From Rubripirellula sp. (GTDB taxonomy: Bacteria; Planctomycetota; Planctomycetia; Pirellulales; Pirellulaceae): a DNA stretch of 64,000 nt. Below, in pieces: positions 25,566 to 35,454 of this stretch. Position 1 is the first letter of the stretch. The number at the start of each line of letters is the position of its first letter. Below the pieces are notes generated by a model. That model did not search any database, was not told the origin of the DNA, and worked only from the letters and a program-made list of their open reading frames with translations. The stretch is from NCBI GenBank assembly GCA_029213145.1, contig JARGNK010000002.1, positions 62,001 through 126,000 of the forward strand, read 5' to 3'. A program made the translations under genes and the position numbers.

Positions 25566-26129
25566 CTACGTCGCGGCTCGAGTCATTTCGATTTCACGGC
25601 GAAGTTGTTGAAATTGCCGAACAGAATCGTTCATTGAACGCATCGAACCGCTGTGACTTCGTTTCGCTGCTTCAATAGAATTGGTGGTGCGACGTGTTGG
25701 CTGACTTGGTGGTTCAGCGGACTGCGGCCCCAGGTCATGAACAATCACCTGGGTCGGTTCTGCTGTTTCCGGCCGACGGGATCGATGTTGTTTGTCCTTG
25801 GGCTTCGATAATTCCCGCTGCTCAGCTTCGAGCTTTAGCCAAGCTTCGGTGAGTTGATTTGCTTTGTGTTCAATGGCCTGAAGTTCGCATTGTCGCTTCG
25901 CTTCCCATTGTCGTTTTTCGGCTTGAAGACCTTGGAACCCCCTCCGTAACGTTTCTTTGCCGGCGATAGGATCCGAGGCCGCCAATTCGCATTGTGCCCG
26001 TCTCAGCCAATCGCTCATGAATGTTTCGACATCGCAGACCACACGGTGCAACACACCCACTACATCTTCTGGGTTGTAAGGGGTTGCACGAGGCTCAGCT
26101 TGTTGTTCGGGTTCTGAATTTATGTTCAT
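25566..26129 (-). CDS. Coiled-coil protein of the chemosensory operon
   Basis: No family recognised. The 187-residue protein has no signal or membrane helix. Residues about 20-110 are long amphipathic helix (DVETFMSDWLRRAQCEL, QAEKRQWEAKRQCEL, LTEAWLKLEAEQREL) and the rest is a basic, proline-rich tail ending in a second short helix. It probably oligomerises with the FHA coiled-coil protein encoded 18 bp upstream. It is conserved in context only: no independent evidence of function. Confidence 0.7.
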   Translation of the reverse strand: MNINSEPEQQAEPRATPYNPEDVVGVLHRVVCDVETFMSDWLRRAQCELAASDPIAGKETLRRGFQGLQAEKRQWEAKRQCELQAIEHKANQLTEAWLKLEAEQRELSKPKDKQHRSRRPETAEPTQVIVHDLGPQSAEPPSQPTRRTTNSIEAAKRSHSGSMRSMNDSVRQFQQLRREIEMTRAAT

Positions 26130-26147
26130 TTTGCTGACTGAGCCATA

Positions 26148-27602
26148 TTAATATTCGACACGTTTCCATAACTTCGCCAAACGAGAGGTGAGTGAAGCTT
26201 CTGCTTCTTCCTTTTTCTCTTGTTCATGAATTTCACGCAGGTGTTCCCGCAGCGCCCTTATTTTTCCAGAGTTTTCGATTTCGACTTCATTCGCTCCCTT
26301 CGGCAACGATTCGACATCAGCTACCTTGCTAGATAACTCAAACCTCAACCGCGACAAGCGCGCTTGCTCTTTTGCGATTTGAGCGCGTTCTTCGCGAACC
26401 AAATTTTCCTGCTGATGAGTACTCTCTTCCAACCTCTGCTCAAGTATGTGGTGCTGTTTCTGTGATTGATCGAGCTTGATCTGCAGTTCTCGATTTACTC
26501 GCTGCAAATCTTCGAGAGTTTCCTCGTACTGGCTTGGAGCGTTCCCACCAACGGCGGTTTGTCCGAGCTTGCGTCGAAGTCGATCTTGTTCTTGGTTGGC
26601 CTCTTCTAGCCGCGAATGCAGCGTCTCGATCTCGGCTGCAGATTCTTCCTCCCGCTGAGTGATCCGAGATTCGATGTCGCTGACCCATGCCTCGAGCTGA
26701 TTCCGTTCTTCGTGTTCATTGCGGTTCGCATCCTCCGCGGCGTGCAGCATCTCTTCTAGAAGACGAACCCGCTCATCGCTGCGATTTGCTTCTTCGATCA
26801 GTTCCTTGATTCGCTGCTCCATCACTCCAGCATCACCAGCATCTGTCTGCGGAGTCACGAACTGTAAGTGGTCATCCTCGAACCCGCACGCATCTTGTTG
26901 AGCGAGTGCCGCCTGCAATTCTTCGATCTCCGCACGCAGTAGATCAACGGTCTCGCGATCGAATGTCTGCTCGTCTTCCCACTCCGTGAAATCAGATGCA
27001 AAATCAAGCGTTTGGGCATTGAGCAATCCCCCGCCATCGCCAACGGTGGGGCTCGCCGCTTTCTCTAAATCGATTGCCGCCTTGCCGTTTTCGGTTTCGG
27101 TCGATGCCGGATCAGCCTCACGGCCGGAGATTTCGATTTTCGGTTCGATTGACTCAGGTTCTGATTGGTAGTCGTGAAGCTCCTGCTCGTGTTGCTGCGG
27201 GGATGCGTCACTAGTGGATTCTCGAATTGCTCCCATTTGATCTTCCTCGATCCCAACGGATGCTGTCGCATCTGAAGCCTGTTCGATTCTTGGGCCGATG
27301 CTGATCCTGTGGGAGCCAATTTGAACCACGTCACCATGGTCGAGGTCGGCCGATGATTCGATTGACTTCCCATTCACCCGTGTGCCGCTGGACATCCAGT
27401 CTTGAACCATTAATTTGCCTTCATCAAACCCGATTCGGCAATGAATGTCGCCAATTCCCTCTCCTCGAATCTGTAGGCCGCAGTTTGAAGACTGCCCCAC
27501 AAAAACACCCTGGTCGGAATGAAGTTCGAATGATCGGGTTGAGCCCATTTCATCTCGGGCTGTTAATTTGATCAAGAACGCATTATCTGAAGTGGCAATC
27601 AT
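26148..27602 (-). CDS. FHA-domain coiled-coil protein
   Basis: A 484-residue cytoplasmic protein. Residues about 5-100 form an FHA domain (FELHSDQGVFVGQSSNCGLQ, DIHCRI, SSGTRVNGK). The phosphothreonine-binding Arg of canonical FHA domains is Gln here (VGQS), so phosphopeptide binding is uncertain. Residues about 210-470 are nearly continuous coiled coil (heptads rich in Glu, Gln, Leu, Arg). Its start ATG overlaps the stop of the preceding REC gene as ATGA, so it is translationally coupled. By position it links the response-regulator layer to the GTPase layer (inference). Confidence 0.88.
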   Translation of the reverse strand: MIATSDNAFLIKLTARDEMGSTRSFELHSDQGVFVGQSSNCGLQIRGEGIGDIHCRIGFDEGKLMVQDWMSSGTRVNGKSIESSADLDHGDVVQIGSHRISIGPRIEQASDATASVGIEEDQMGAIRESTSDASPQQHEQELHDYQSEPESIEPKIEISGREADPASTETENGKAAIDLEKAASPTVGDGGGLLNAQTLDFASDFTEWEDEQTFDRETVDLLRAEIEELQAALAQQDACGFEDDHLQFVTPQTDAGDAGVMEQRIKELIEEANRSDERVRLLEEMLHAAEDANRNEHEERNQLEAWVSDIESRITQREEESAAEIETLHSRLEEANQEQDRLRRKLGQTAVGGNAPSQYEETLEDLQRVNRELQIKLDQSQKQHHILEQRLEESTHQQENLVREERAQIAKEQARLSRLRFELSSKVADVESLPKGANEVEIENSGKIRALREHLREIHEQEKKEEAEASLTSRLAKLWKRVEY

Positions 27603-29230
27603 GAGTTTGCTCCAACGACCATGTTCTGAAGTGATTCAAGTGGTGCTGCATGCGAGACAATTGCATTGGTTTCGTTCGATGATGAATCATCAGTGGCCGT
27701 TGTTTCGAATAATCGATCCATTGCACGGTACAGCAACTCTGCGGTGCACGGTCGGGACACAACATCATGCGGCTGAAACCCAAGCTTTTGTCTCCAATCA
27801 ATGGATTGATTCCCCGGGTCGTGATGAATCGCGATCCGCTTTACGTGTGCTGCTTTAGGATTCGGTGTAGCGAACAGGTTTTGAATGAGTTCGCAGGTCG
27901 CGTCGTCATCACCAGCAAAGATCAGGGTGTGTGGAATCGAACGCTTCAAGACAAGCTGCAGAGCAAGTTTGTCGCGGACGACTTTGCCGTTGTAACGCTG
28001 GTCTGATTCTTCTATCGACCGGCGAAGTGATTGGGCTGCGTGTGCATCAGGTTCAAAAATAATGAACTGACCCGCGACAGCCTGCTCTCGCTTTTCTACC
28101 AACTCAGCTAGCACAAATCCTTCCAGAACTTGCCGCACCTCTTCACTTTCCCAATTCAGTGCGGTCGCGACTTGATCCTGATCTTTTGGCTCAGATAGCA
28201 CATTCAAGATTTTCATGTGACGAGCGCTGAGGCCGGCACGATCCAAGTTCTGCCCCCGGATCGCACGTCGGACGAAGACTTGGTTCAGCTGATCAGTGGA
28301 TTGATCCTCAGCGTGAATGGCCCCTTCAACCAGAAGTGCTAACAGACTGATATCGAGGGGCAAGTTTTTATGCAACGCATTCTCAACGTGGCCTGCTTCA
28401 AATCGAAATTGCTTCAGTTTTGACGAGAACGCCAAGCGAACCAGCATTGCCGCTTGGAAGCGAATTAGTTTCGTCATCAATCGCGGATCGAGCACTTTCT
28501 GATCGAGCAGTTGAACGAAGCCATCGACCTCAGCGCAGCTGCGGCCACCAATGGTCATCTTCAACACGGGGGCCAGATTTGCGAGTGATTTTGGCAATCG
28601 CTCGATCATTTGCTCGACTTCGTTTTCCGCAACGCCAGCCCCGTAGACCGCCTGAATCCGTCCTCGATCGAGGTGGAAGCGAATTCGGGTTTGTTCCGCT
28701 TCGACTTCAAGCACGCCCGACTTGCGGCCGTTGTTCAAAAAGTCGAGCAGTTCCCGCAATCCAAAGCAAGCGAGGGAACCGTTCAAGGCAGCTTCATCTA
28801 ATTGTTGAATCACCTCGGGGATGGCGGTGCCTTGTGATTGCGAGGCGACGATCATCGCTGCGGTTTCTAGTGCATTGGCAACCGTTGTTCTTAGTAATTC
28901 TTCTGTGTACGGCTTCGGCAGCATGTCGACCACGTTGTCGAGGTCGATGTATTCGGCATATGCTTTTTTGCGAAGCGTTGAACTGATGACCACCGGAATC
29001 CCGCTCAGGGAAGGTGACTCGACCAACTTGCAACAGACGTCGTAGCCCGTCGTGCCAGGTAGTTGATGGTCCAATAAAATCAAGTCAGGCTCGATTTCGC
29101 CGGCCAACTTGATCCCCTCTTCTGCGTTCGGTGCCAACACGACACGGTAACCAACGGGGCTGAGATGTGTGTCGACGAGTTTTCGAATCGTCGCGCTGTC
29201 GTCGATCACCAAAATTGTATGGTCGCTCAT
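27599..29230 (-). CDS. Response regulator with DUF4388 (PATAN) domain
   Basis: 543 residues. The receiver domain (1-125) has phosphoacceptor Asp54 (LLDHQLPG), the acidic pair near residues 10-11, and a Lys in MLPKPYT. A DUF4388/PATAN-like region follows (about 150-260, GSLACFGLRELLDFLNNGRKSGVLEVE), then a helical part with a winged-helix-like segment (about 325-385). A degenerate C-terminal receiver-like fold (about 400-520) has no clear acceptor Asp. The ATG overlaps the stop of the CheA gene, and the stop overlaps the FHA start, so three proteins are made from coupled reading frames. PATAN domains act as adaptors that relay CheA signals; DNA binding is unproven. Confidence 0.87.
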   Translation of the reverse strand: MSDHTILVIDDSATIRKLVDTHLSPVGYRVVLAPNAEEGIKLAGEIEPDLILLDHQLPGTTGYDVCCKLVESPSLSGIPVVISSTLRKKAYAEYIDLDNVVDMLPKPYTEELLRTTVANALETAAMIVASQSQGTAIPEVIQQLDEAALNGSLACFGLRELLDFLNNGRKSGVLEVEAEQTRIRFHLDRGRIQAVYGAGVAENEVEQMIERLPKSLANLAPVLKMTIGGRSCAEVDGFVQLLDQKVLDPRLMTKLIRFQAAMLVRLAFSSKLKQFRFEAGHVENALHKNLPLDISLLALLVEGAIHAEDQSTDQLNQVFVRRAIRGQNLDRAGLSARHMKILNVLSEPKDQDQVATALNWESEEVRQVLEGFVLAELVEKREQAVAGQFIIFEPDAHAAQSLRRSIEESDQRYNGKVVRDKLALQLVLKRSIPHTLIFAGDDDATCELIQNLFATPNPKAAHVKRIAIHHDPGNQSIDWRQKLGFQPHDVVSRPCTAELLYRAMDRLFETTATDDSSSNETNAIVSHAAPLESLQNMVVGANS

Positions 29231-31956
29231 CCGGTCACTCCGCTAGTTTGAAGTAAGGGTTGGTGTCGCGTTTGGAGTGTCTCGAAGATCCCCAGTCGCA
29301 GTATTGTCTGATCCAATGCTTCGTCGGTCAGTGGTTTTGCTAAATAGTCGGCCGCTCCCAGTCCACTCGCCGAATCAGTAAATTCTCGCTCCGTTCGACT
29401 GCTAATTATCACGACGGGCGGTACTGGCTTCTCAATCTGATGACTGAGTGCGGCAAGCAGTTCGAGTCCGCTCAAGTGAGGCATTTCCAGGTCACTGAAG
29501 ACGGTGGCGAAATTTTGGGTTTTGATTTGCTGTAGGGCTTGCTTGCCATCAGCAACTTCCACAATGTCGACATCGTAGCGAGAGAGTGAGCGGACGACGC
29601 GTCGGCGGGCACTGACTGAATCGTCAGCGACTAAGACCGACAATCGCGTTCCCGGTTCCTCCGTCTCAAGCGGTTCCGCAAGTTGGTCCCAAGCACTGAC
29701 TAAGTGCTGGTTGGCATCGATCATTCTGCGTGCGTCAAGCAAGAGAACTGTCTGTGCTAAACCTGAAAGCGTGGCGCCGGAACAAAACGGATGTTGCTTC
29801 AGCAAAGCTGGGAGGGGACGCACGACGACCTCTTCGGGACCAACGATTTCATCCACGACCAGGGTGACTCGCTTTGGTCCATCGACGCCGGCGGTTTGGT
29901 AGGCCAATACGATCCCTGTTTTATCCTCAGAAACTTCCGTCGATTCAGCATCGGTCCCGCCAGCAAAATCTCGCATTCGCAAGCGTAACGAATCCGGATC
30001 CAATTTGCCGGCACTGAAAACCGATTGCATGGGCAGAGCGAATAATTGGCCTCCAGAACGAAAGACCATCGCGTGCTGTACAAGCGAGGGAAGTGGAAAA
30101 CTGAGTCGAATTTTGGTTCCCTGTCCCGGCACTGAATCGACTTCCAGCCAGCCACGCATTCGCTGCAGCGTCGCGGCGACAACGTCCATGCCAACCCCAC
30201 GTCCGGCGACCTGGTTTGTCGATTGACGTGTTGAAAATCCAGGTTGGAAAATCAGTTGAGCTAACTCATCTTCGCTGGCTGCATGATTAGGCGACAGCAG
30301 TCCACGTTCGATTCCACGTCGACGGATTGCATCGTAATCCAAGCCCCGGCCATCATCTCTTACTTCAATCACGAGCACGTCCGGACCAGACTGGGCTTCA
30401 ATCGTGATTACCCCGGTTTCAGATTTACCGGTTTGTTGGCGTTGCTCGGCTGTTTCGATTCCATGGCAAACCGAGTTCCGAACGATATGCAACAACGGTT
30501 CATAGAGACGCTGCTGGAGTGTTCTTTCGATGCCTGACTGCTCACCCACCAGACGCAGTTCCACCCGTTTTGATTCAGCCTTCGCTGCATCACGCACGGA
30601 TCGCTGCAGTCGTTGAAATAAACCCGAAATCGGGGTTCGCCGCAATTCGACAAGCTCTTGACGGAACTGCCGGATGAATTGTGATACCGCAGCATTACCC
30701 TCTGCGACTGGACGAGCGCAATTCTTCACATCCTGTGCGACTTCCATGACATCATTGGCAACCTCTGAAATTTGAATCGAACTGTTCAGGTGAGGTGAAG
30801 AGCGTTCTTCATTGCTTAGCAACCGCATCTTCGATACGCTGCCGATCAGTTCGTGGTAGACCTCCTGCAATGCCTCCAATTCGGTGTCACGGCGATTTCG
30901 TAACATCACCAACTCAGCCAGCATGTCCATTAACCGGTTTAACTTCGAAGCTTTGACGCGAACCGTTTCATCGTCGGCGGGGCCCTCGGCGAAACTGGGA
31001 AGCGACTTTGGCGGAATTTCAGGTGAATCGGATGCTTGTCCAACCGGTAAGTCATTGCAATTTGTTTCGCCCGCCATCGCTCGGCTAAGAACATCAACAC
31101 TCTGCAGCAACTTATTGATATCAGGCCGCCGATTTGCTGTTTGATCCTCGCGGAGTTGATCCTCAAGCGAATGCAGCCGATCCGCCAGCACGGTCAACCC
31201 AACACTCGCCGAGGCGCCTTTGAGTGTATGGAGTTCACGTAATATTTTTTGGATCGAATCTTGGTCCTGCGGGTCGGCTTCCAGTTTCAGTAAAGCCGCT
31301 TCCATCGCCCCAACACACTCAACGGTGTCTTCCACCAAGGCCTCTCGCAACTCATTGTCCAAAGCTGCGAGGGCTGTATTAAGCTCCGCGAGATCAAGCG
31401 GATGGTTGCCCGTTTTTGTGGGCGAAGGTTGGTATTCCCTCCGAACTGCATCTGAAATACTTGTTGGTCCTGAAACCCGATGCGAGGTTTGAAAATCCGG
31501 TGGACTAACCGAAGGTTCTTCGTTCGGCAACTGTGGTTCTGCGGCCCTAAGATTTTCCATCAACGACTGAATCTGTTCCGCCGATGGTGCCGCTACATCA
31601 TCGCTCATCGAGTCGTGAACAAGTTCGTCAAGCGTTGCCTCTTGAATTCCCCAGCCACAATCCACGTCCAGAACATCCTCATTCGCCTCGATCAGGTGAC
31701 CCCACCATTGTTCAACTTGTTGCAGAGAATCGGGTGGATTGGACTGATCACTTTCAATCCACTGCCGCAAGTCTCCGATCGAGCTTTTCAGATTCTCAAG
31801 ATCAGCCTCACTCCATTGCTCATAGTTGAACGAATCAATACCGGCTTGCACCAATCTCGCAAAGCGATAAGCGTCGGAGCCGTTCTCTAAGGAGGCCAGC
31901 AATTCGACGATCAGCTCGCGGTCCTGCTGGAAATCTAATGGATGATTGTTATTCAT
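29227..31956 (-). CDS. Hybrid CheA histidine kinase with receiver domain
   Basis: 909 residues with CheA order plus a C-terminal receiver. A helical N-terminal region (1-180, no clear acceptor His) precedes the Hpt domain with His243 in LHTLKGASAS. A dimerisation helix pair (about 330-400) and a HATPase domain follow, with HIVRNSVCHGIE (N box, about 492), DDGRGLD (about 537) and GRGVGMDV (about 585). A CheW-like domain (about 620-770) and a receiver with SDLEMP (about 822) complete it. It phosphorylates Hpt and passes phosphate to the attached and separate receivers. It is coupled (ATGA) to the PATAN response regulator and starts 8 bp after the MCP stop. The hybrid build resembles ChpA of the Pil-Chp type. 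Confidence 0.95.
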   Translation of the reverse strand: MNNNHPLDFQQDRELIVELLASLENGSDAYRFARLVQAGIDSFNYEQWSEADLENLKSSIGDLRQWIESDQSNPPDSLQQVEQWWGHLIEANEDVLDVDCGWGIQEATLDELVHDSMSDDVAAPSAEQIQSLMENLRAAEPQLPNEEPSVSPPDFQTSHRVSGPTSISDAVRREYQPSPTKTGNHPLDLAELNTALAALDNELREALVEDTVECVGAMEAALLKLEADPQDQDSIQKILRELHTLKGASASVGLTVLADRLHSLEDQLREDQTANRRPDINKLLQSVDVLSRAMAGETNCNDLPVGQASDSPEIPPKSLPSFAEGPADDETVRVKASKLNRLMDMLAELVMLRNRRDTELEALQEVYHELIGSVSKMRLLSNEERSSPHLNSSIQISEVANDVMEVAQDVKNCARPVAEGNAAVSQFIRQFRQELVELRRTPISGLFQRLQRSVRDAAKAESKRVELRLVGEQSGIERTLQQRLYEPLLHIVRNSVCHGIETAEQRQQTGKSETGVITIEAQSGPDVLVIEVRDDGRGLDYDAIRRRGIERGLLSPNHAASEDELAQLIFQPGFSTRQSTNQVAGRGVGMDVVAATLQRMRGWLEVDSVPGQGTKIRLSFPLPSLVQHAMVFRSGGQLFALPMQSVFSAGKLDPDSLRLRMRDFAGGTDAESTEVSEDKTGIVLAYQTAGVDGPKRVTLVVDEIVGPEEVVVRPLPALLKQHPFCSGATLSGLAQTVLLLDARRMIDANQHLVSAWDQLAEPLETEEPGTRLSVLVADDSVSARRRVVRSLSRYDVDIVEVADGKQALQQIKTQNFATVFSDLEMPHLSGLELLAALSHQIEKPVPPVVIISSRTEREFTDSASGLGAADYLAKPLTDEALDQTILRLGIFETLQTRHQPLLQTSGVTG

Positions 31957-31964
31957 GAGTGCCC

Positions 31965-33320
31965 CTAAGCAATCGGTGCTACGCCGTGCGTGAGTGTTCC
32001 GACAGAGACCGGTGACGCGATTGGAGCCGGAGCCACAGCAAATTCGTTCCTAGTCGCCACTCCACTTGCGCCTCCACGTAGCCGGTGAATCGTTTCTTGC
32101 AACGGTGGGCTAATCTGGGTCAGAGCTTTGGTGGACCAGTGGACACTTTCGGCGGTGCTTCGATTTTCAGAAGCGATTTGGGAAATTTGCTCCACCGCCA
32201 AAATCACATCCTGAGCAAGGTGCAATTGTTTCGCTGATGCGTCGGTGATCTGCTGGATATGGGTGGCGTCTTGGTCACTGCGGTCACAGGCTTGTTTTAG
32301 TCCTTGGCGAATTGCATCAGCTCGCTCTATTTCGACCTGCATGCGTTCGCACTGGCTTTCAACGCCGTGGATCGATTCCTGCGTAACGAGGTGGATCGAA
32401 TCGATCAAAGCTTCGATTTCCCGTGTCGCGTCGGCTGCCTGTTCGGCCAATTTACGGACTTCGTCGGCGACGATCGCAAAGCCACGCCCATGTTCACCGG
32501 CGCGTATGGATTCTATGGAGGCATTTAAAGCCAGCAGGTCCGTTCGCGCTGCGATGTCTCCGATGGTGGAAACCAGGGAGCCGATCTGTTGCGTTGGATC
32601 ACACAATCCCCGTAATTTCTTTTCGCGATTTTTTGCATCACCACGAATTTCTTTTAAGCTTTGGAGCTGCTCGGTCACCATCGCTAATGCAGACGCCGCT
32701 GAGGCACCATTTTTCTTCACAGCGTGACCGACTGCATCGGCGTGGTCAGAAGTGGTATCTATCGTCGCGGAAAGTTGTTCGACGTACGTGGTGGTTTTCA
32801 AGACGGCTTGACTTTGTGTGTCGACGCCCTTGGAAATTGTCTTGACGTGTTGCTGAATATCAGTTGCTTCACCACTGAAGCGTTGAAATTCACTGTCTAG
32901 GAGACCACCAAGTTCCACCAGCATTCGTCGTAGCTCATTGCTGGAGACCGTTCGGTTTCCTTCGCGTCGGTCAAGCAGTTTTACCAAGGATTGGAAATCC
33001 CTTGACTGCGACCTTGTTGCCGAAGCAACCTTTTCCCATTGCTCCGATATCTCGCCGATCTGTTTTGCAGCTTGGTCGATTTCAGTCGTGCCGGTTTGCG
33101 TCTCGGAGGCCTGCTCGTGATCGGCAACGACCTTTGGCAATTGGGCGAGCCCCCGATTGAAACGCCGGCTCAAATACAACGAGCAAATGGATGCTAGTCC
33201 GAATGAACAAACGACCGCTGCTACTGTTCCGAGGGGATTGTCCCCCAGTAGTAATGCAGCGGCCACGCTCACCAAGGCAAGGGTTCCATGGGACAACAGA
33301 AATTGGGAAGAAAGCTTCAC
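31965..33320 (-). CDS. Methyl-accepting chemotaxis-type receptor without an external sensor domain
   Basis: 451 residues from the GTG at 33320. Two membrane helices (about 5-25 and 32-50) are separated by only about six residues, so nothing of note is outside the cell. The rest is a long cytoplasmic coiled coil with the conserved hairpin tip ([37 protein letters not shown], about 260-300). There is no HAMP or PAS signature. The GTG overlaps the CheW stop as GTGA and has GAAGGA upstream, so I prefer it to the longer in-frame GTG at 33365, which would overlap CheW by 49 bp. Signal entry must be through the membrane or the cytoplasm. Confidence 0.9.
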   Translation of the reverse strand: MKLSSQFLLSHGTLALVSVAAALLLGDNPLGTVAAVVCSFGLASICSLYLSRRFNRGLAQLPKVVADHEQASETQTGTTEIDQAAKQIGEISEQWEKVASATRSQSRDFQSLVKLLDRREGNRTVSSNELRRMLVELGGLLDSEFQRFSGEATDIQQHVKTISKGVDTQSQAVLKTTTYVEQLSATIDTTSDHADAVGHAVKKNGASAASALAMVTEQLQSLKEIRGDAKNREKKLRGLCDPTQQIGSLVSTIGDIAARTDLLALNASIESIRAGEHGRGFAIVADEVRKLAEQAADATREIEALIDSIHLVTQESIHGVESQCERMQVEIERADAIRQGLKQACDRSDQDATHIQQITDASAKQLHLAQDVILAVEQISQIASENRSTAESVHWSTKALTQISPPLQETIHRLRGGASGVATRNEFAVAPAPIASPVSVGTLTHGVAPIA

Positions 33321-33850
33321 TGCGTATTTCCTTCGTGCTTCAGGGTTGCGGCGGGGTGTTGCCACGATTCCTCTAAAAATCTCTGAGCGAGTTTCAACAC
33401 TGCTTTTTCATCAAGGACACGAACGATCTGACCACGAAAAATCGAGGTCCCCATGATCAGATTGGGATTGCCATCTTCGTGCCTTAATTCGGGCGTCATC
33501 AGAGTTTCCAGCGATTCCAACGCGGCAGCCTCTGCGACGGGCATCGCCCAACTCACCCGGTCACCGAGAATGATCAGCCTGTCTTGTGGTTCCGAAGAGT
33601 GGTTGCCATCCATATCGAGCAGTTGATCGAGTGCCAGGACCGGAATGAATTCACTGCGGTAATGGCAAAGCCCAGCCAATACGCCATGGCAACCGGGAAC
33701 GGATACCAAAGCAGGCGCAATCGTAACTTCACGAACGGCAATCGCTGGAACGGAAAACCATAGGGACCCCGTTCTGAAAACAAACTGCTTCCCCGAATCA
33801 ATCTTCGGTGTTCGATCGGGAGCTCTTGGGGCGGACTTCAGTGCGTGCAT
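33317..33850 (-). CDS. CheW-like adaptor
   Basis: About 177 residues from the ATG at 33850 (MHALKSAP). It has the CheW fold: [21 protein letters not shown] opening, a [15 protein letters not shown] strand pair, [16 protein letters not shown] and an [16 protein letters not shown] closing strand. It couples the receptor to CheA in signalling arrays. The N-terminal 20 residues are basic and proline-rich. The frame is open to 33937 but the extension lacks family character. Its stop overlaps the receptor start. It follows a small acidic protein gene by 43 bp. Confidence 0.9.
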   Translation of the reverse strand: MHALKSAPRAPDRTPKIDSGKQFVFRTGSLWFSVPAIAVREVTIAPALVSVPGCHGVLAGLCHYRSEFIPVLALDQLLDMDGNHSSEPQDRLIILGDRVSWAMPVAEAAALESLETLMTPELRHEDGNPNLIMGTSIFRGQIVRVLDEKAVLKLAQRFLEESWQHPAATLKHEGNTQ

Positions 33851-33893
33851 GTTGTTGATGATCTTTGTGTGCGTGACGCGACAAGTTCGACGG

Positions 33894-34284
33894 CTAAGTT
33901 TTCTTGAGTTGATTGGCAAGTCGCAGCTTGATCGCATTGAGTCGGTTCAACGGTTCATCTTGATTCAACGGTTCTTCCTGGGGCCGCTCTGTTTGGTCCG
34001 CGTCCAAACGATCTGCCACGCGAGAATTGTCATTTTCTGGTGGGCTGGTCAGCTCTTCGCTTTCCAGCGGCAGAATTGGATCCCAATCTTGTGAATCATG
34101 TTCCATTGCAATCTTTTCTTGCTCTGCACGCTGTACCCGCTCATGTTCACGAAGGGCGAAGGCGACTTCATCAAGCCGACTCATCGTTGATAAAATGAAC
34201 TGTTCTAGTTCATCTTGCAGCTGTTCGATGCAATGCATCCCGGTGACTGGATCATTCTCTGACTGCAACTCAAGTTCATTCGTT

Positions 34285-34295
<11 letters not shown>
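33894..34295 (-). CDS. Small acidic helical protein, unknown
   Basis: About 133 residues from the ATG at 34295, which lies within the end of the response-regulator gene and has AGGAG nearby. It has no signal or membrane helix. Residues about 20-70 form an amphipathic helix (IEQLQDELEQFILSTMSRLDEVAFALREHERV), the centre is acidic, and the C-terminus has a basic amphipathic helix (AIKLRLANQLKKT). It is positioned as in pil-chp-like clusters between response regulator and CheW, so it may be a chemosensory accessory protein; no homologue can be named. Confidence 0.68.
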
Positions 34296-34752
<457 letters not shown>

Positions 34753-35454
34753 CAACACTCTCCATACACCGCCAACACGTGCAGGATCGCACGATGGACA
34801 GGTGGACTAACCAGGGATTCAACTTCGGTAACCCGGCTGTCTCGATGGCATTATGCTGGACGAGACCCGTGGCTTTGCGTCCCAATCTCACGATCGGTTT
34901 GCCATTCTCGGCGAACCCTCTCCTGTTGCCGACCAAACCGTCCGAAAAATCGGAACGCTTGATCATTGGCAAGAAAAGAGTGCTGGACCGAATGCCCGCG
35001 CTGAACGCGTTCTTGAACGCGTCCACGTCAAACATGCGACACGCATAGCGGGAGTCAAGCGTGACTCGCAACCAACTGATGCGATGTCAAGTTTGCAGGG
35101 ATTGCTAATACAGTTAGGGCCAGTGATGTTTTTCAGGCAGGCGAGAATACCTGCTTGAGATTCCTTGATTTTGTTCTTCGGCACTGCGTGCCGTTAGGAT
35201 TGTATTCGTGGCAGGGTGCTTTTTAGCGAAGGACGCCGGGGCGCAAGGGGGGAAGAACTAAAAGCCCCCCTCGCCGAGGCAAAGTAGAAAAAACAGGAAT
35301 TCACGCAAAATAACGCGCACCCGCGGAAATCGACAGGAAAGAAACGCCGCCCAACGCATCAGCGCGAACCGCTAGCGGATACGCGAATTTGGAGTACCCT
35401 TCCCAGCGCCGGGATGCATTCACGCCTCAGTCCCGAAAGTGATGCCAATCGGCT
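34753..35454. other. Intergenic region upstream of the chemosensory operon
   Basis: About 700 bp. Several short open frames of up to 120 codons exist on both strands but show no family character, no signal peptide and no credible ribosome-binding site. The left part should carry the operon promoter on the minus strand. The right part contains a GC-rich hairpin (35240-35275). Confidence 0.5.
35240..35275. terminator. GC-rich hairpin downstream of the DUF1501 gene
   Basis: GGCG (35240-35243), GGGGGG (35247-35252), a 12-nt loop, CCCCCC (35265-35270) and CGCC (35272-35275). It lies about 180 bp past the stop at 35455. No U-tract of the classical type follows on the minus strand, so termination is only a possibility. 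Confidence 0.35.
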
